Notes under the pieces: generated by a model
Told to the model about the DNA's origin: nothing
Databases searched by the model: none
Seen by the model: the letters and a program-made list of their open reading frames with translations, nothing else
Program-made: the position numbers and the translations under genes
Assembly: GCF_008806775.1 (NCBI RefSeq)
Contig: NZ_WAEM01000008.1
Coordinates: forward strand, 38,980 to 102,979
Length of the DNA: 64,000 bases
Direction: 5' to 3'
DNA from: Flavobacterium luteum
GTDB lineage: Bacteria; Bacteroidota; Bacteroidia; Flavobacteriales; Flavobacteriaceae
Shown: positions 61,543 through 64,000 of the stretch, piece by piece
How the letters are laid out: each line of letters opens with the position of its first letter
Numbering within the stretch: the stretch's first letter is position 1

Positions 61543-64000
61543 TTAGTCTTCATCAGCAAGCATACTTTTCTCAATATAAATATCTTTCTTGTCTTTGGTC
61601 TTTGACGTTACTTTCACATTTTTAATGATAATCTTCTTACTTAGAACTCCTTCAGATGTTTTTACTCTTACTACATAGGTTCCCGTACCTAAATCTCTTA
61701 CCAAGACTTTTATGAGAGCACTTTGATTTTCATTTGTAACGTTCCAAGTACTAATTGACTGACCTAATAAGTTATATAACGTAACGGATTCAACTATTGT
61801 ATGTAACGAACTGTTTTTAATACTTATCATATTGTCAATATTCGTAAACGTTATAGAGATAGTCTTGTCTAAATCAAAATTATTTACTGATAAAGATGGC
61901 GTATTTTCATTTTTATAAACTAAAGTAAAACGACTATTGAAGCTTCCAATTTCTGTAGTAAAAGTATATGGTGAAAGTTTCAAGTTATGAACACTATTCG
62001 TCAAATTATCTTTTAGGAATATGTCTTGAGCATCCGCAAATAGACCTATTGTATGATCGATTGCAATCGAATATTCTCCAGCTGTTTTTGCTTTGAATCC
62101 AAGAGGAACGGTATCATTATCATCAAACGGCAATGCACGTCCTTGAATAGCAAAGTTTGCTTGCTCTACAATTGAACTTAATTCTACTACACCAGTACCA
62201 AATACTTTTGCATCATAAACATCAACGCCCTGCGTTGCTCCATTAACATAACTAATAGCTGTTTGAGAAAAAGCTCCCTTACTACTTGTAACATTTAGCC
62301 AAATTGTATTTCGTTCGTCGCCTTGAGAAGTTCTGAAAAATTGATTTGCATTGTTAGCAATTCTTTGAGAATTTTTAAACTTAAGAACCGATGCAGATTT
62401 AGACTCCACTATAAAACCTTGACCTGTTTGAATAATACCATTAGGATCTGGTTTTGGTGTTGAAACATTTGCTTCCACATTAGAAATGAATGTTCCTCCA
62501 GCCCAAACACAATAGGAATTGTTTACCAAATCGCCATTAGTTTCTCTCCAAAAATAGAGTGCTCCATTAATGACATCACGATTATCATTGACAAATTCTG
62601 TCATACTAATTGGAGATGGATAAGGATTTCCTACTAAATTAAAACCATACGTTTTTGTTAAGGTAGGGTCTGCATTTGGTACCTGATTATAGAACATCGT
62701 ATAATTATAGTCTCCATTATTAGGCACGCCAGTAAACTTTCCTGTCCAAATTGTTGGAGTTATAGGATGCGTGTTAGGAACTCGTATCAACAATCCTTTG
62801 GCTGCACTAAACTCACTAGTAGACGGCACGATTGGTTCATAAAAATCCGTTGAAGAAACATACTGATAAAATCGATTAGTAAGTGTATTTGGAGAAAAAG
62901 ACAACACATTTTGATTTGCCACTGGTGATGACCATAGCGTATAATCCAAACGCATCAAAAACGAACTATTTCGATTCACAACGATAGCTCCAGTGTTAGT
63001 ATTAGTTGTTCCTTGCTGAAGTAAATTAGCATTGTTCTGTAATGTAAAACTACTGCCATTGGCTACAGTCAATGCATTATTCAAATTAACATTATAACCT
63101 GATGGAATGATCACAATAGCATTGTTGTTTACCGTTAACGAACAAGCATTAATATTAGCTGCTACGCTGTAATTACCTGAGATAATCGCTGCATTTACAC
63201 TTGTTGGGGTTCCATTACTCCAAGAGGTTCCGTTCCAAGTGGTACTTCCTCCATGCAAGATGGTTATCGTATTCGAACCAACTGGTGAATTGGTCAAACA
63301 AGGACTAGCGTTTGAAGTCATTGTAACTGTAACTGAATCACCATTGCCTAATGTTGTAGATGTATAAGTAGCACTGTTGGTTCCAACATTCGTTCCATTC
63401 AATTTCCACTGATAAGAAGGTGCTGCTCCACCATTAGTTGGTGTGGCGGTAAACGTTACATTTGTTCCTGGACAGATTATATTATCAGCATCGTTAGAGA
63501 CAATACTTACACTCGCTGGTAAATTTGGATTTACTGTCATTGTTACCGTATTTGATGTTGCTGGTGAGCTTGTCAAACAAGGAGTAGCATTTGAAGTCAT
63601 TACAACGGTAACTGTATTTCCATTGGCTAATGTTGTGGATGTAAATGTGGATGCCGTTTGTCCGGAAACATTCGTTCCATTCACTTTCCATTGGTAGGTT
63701 GGTAAAGTTCCACCATTGGTCGGTGTAGCGGTAAACGTTACACTTGATCCTGAACAGATGGTCGTTGCACTTGCTCCAACACTTACACTTCCCGGTAAAT
63801 TTGGATTTACTGTCATTGTTACCGTTGCACTATTTGCTGCTGCACAACTTCCACTTTGAACTACTGCTCTAAATTGGGTGGTTGCTGTTAAAGCTCCAGA
63901 GGTATAGGTAGTAGCGGTATTGGCTATATCAGTCCATGTTGAAAACGGACTTACTGCTGATTGCCATTTGCTAATTGTTCCTGTGTGTCCTGACAAAGTC
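61543..64000 (-). CDS. large T9SS-secreted surface protein, copy 2 (N-terminus beyond the window)
   Basis: The frame is open from the stop at 61543 to the window edge, so this is the C-terminal part (at least 818 residues) of a longer protein. A Met at 63996 is inside the domain and not the likely start. The visible part has a SGHTGTISKWQSAVSPF unit, two diverged Ig-like repeats (63807-63532 and 63531-63253), the WNGTSWSNGTPTS block, LVGNPYPSPISM, the T9SS sorting domain and the tail KSMLADED. From the WNGTSW block to the end it is well over 80% identical to copy 1 by eye. It probably is a surface protein like copy 1. Confidence 0.88.
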   Translation of the reverse strand, partial: TLSGHTGTISKWQSAVSPFSTWTDIANTATTYTSGALTATTQFRAVVQSGSCAAANSATVTMTVNPNLPGSVSVGASATTICSGSSVTFTATPTNGGTLPTYQWKVNGTNVSGQTASTFTSTTLANGNTVTVVMTSNATPCLTSSPATSNTVTMTVNPNLPASVSIVSNDADNIICPGTNVTFTATPTNGGAAPSYQWKLNGTNVGTNSATYTSTTLGNGDSVTVTMTSNASPCLTNSPVGSNTITILHGGSTTWNGTSWSNGTPTSVNAAIISGNYSVAANINACSLTVNNNAIVIIPSGYNVNLNNALTVANGSSFTLQNNANLLQQGTTNTNTGAIVVNRNSSFLMRLDYTLWSSPVANQNVLSFSPNTLTNRFYQYVSSTDFYEPIVPSTSEFSAAKGLLIRVPNTHPITPTIWTGKFTGVPNNGDYNYTMFYNQVPNADPTLTKTYGFNLVGNPYPSPISMTEFVNDNRDVINGALYFWRETNGDLVNNSYCVWAGGTFISNVEANVSTPKPDPNGIIQTGQGFIVESKSASVLKFKNSQRIANNANQFFRTSQGDERNTIWLNVTSSKGAFSQTAISYVNGATQGVDVYDAKVFGTGVVELSSIVEQANFAIQGRALPFDDNDTVPLGFKAKTAGEYSIAIDHTIGLFADAQDIFLKDNLTNSVHNLKLSPYTFTTEIGSFNSRFTLVYKNENTPSLSVNNFDLDKTISITFTNIDNMISIKNSSLHTIVESVTLYNLLGQSISTWNVTNENQSALIKVLVRDLGTGTYVVRVKTSEGVLSKKIIIKNVKVTSKTKDKKDIYIEKSMLADED

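Noticed and set aside
63994..63996. Met at 63996 as the start of the second surface protein
   Set aside because: It lies inside a domain shared with copy 1, and the frame stays open to the edge, so the gene continues beyond the window.

Overview
The window looks like a chromosome segment of a Flavobacteriaceae bacterium, most likely Flavobacterium or a close relative (Bacteroidota). The evidence is low GC content, A-rich start contexts instead of strong Shine-Dalgarno sites, many matches to the Bacteroidota promoter form TTG-N17-23-TANNTTTG, a bacillithiol gene (bshA), surface proteins with type IX secretion (T9SS) sorting domains, and several small lipoprotein or DUF families typical of this group. 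No rRNA, tRNA or CRISPR array was recognised.

Layout. 1-5.3 kb: a leftward cell-envelope/CoA/repair cluster, bamD-rpoZ-coaBC-DUF4835-recN, then the first 28 codons of fabV at the edge. 5.4-11.6 kb: a dicarboxylate-type symporter, aroC, an LpxH-like phosphatase, a tandem pair of small outer-membrane beta-barrels, a lipoprotein and bshA. 11.7-19.6 kb (leftward): an amidase, an MlaD-like protein, a membrane FeS protein, a CCG-type FeS protein, a conserved 160-residue protein and a NagZ/serine-hydrolase fusion. Divergent from these are lptD and ridA (19.7-22.9 kb). 23-31.8 kb: yceI, cysK, a decayed IS, a two-domain lipoprotein, an Smr protein, small membrane proteins, rocD, and cysE-cysM. 31.9-40.8 kb: rlmD with two DUF genes, two methyltransferases, a ZIP transporter, and a murQ-to-terC operon. 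40.8-49.5 kb (leftward): parE and parC, a FIST sensor with a hybrid histidine kinase, and ychF. 49.5-54.7 kb: a carboxypeptidase-regulatory-like protein, a ferredoxin, a LuxC-like reductase, serC and serA.

54.7-64 kb is the accessory part. Two long, closely related T9SS surface proteins lie in the same orientation. The first carries five near-identical 276-bp (92-residue) Ig-like repeats; the second runs off the right edge. Between them are a small Thr-rich secreted protein and a decayed IS3-family element with a visible 3-bp target duplication. The homology between the two surface genes continues about 57 bp past their stop codons, so this is a segmental duplication.

How the genes work together: outer-membrane biogenesis (bamD, lptD, MlaD-like, LpxH-like), peptidoglycan turnover (amidase, NagZ fusion, MurQ), cysteine and thiol metabolism (cysE, cysM, cysK, bshA), and serine synthesis (serC, serA). 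The most unusual sequence structures are a (AAT)10 tract that runs into the ridA start codon, degenerate 7-bp tandem repeats at three unrelated loci (one inside a coding region), two decayed insertion sequences, a MITE-like inverted repeat, and the repeat-rich surface gene pair. I did not find a clearly new multi-gene system. The FIST/hybrid-kinase pair and the duplicated surface locus are the best candidates for further work.
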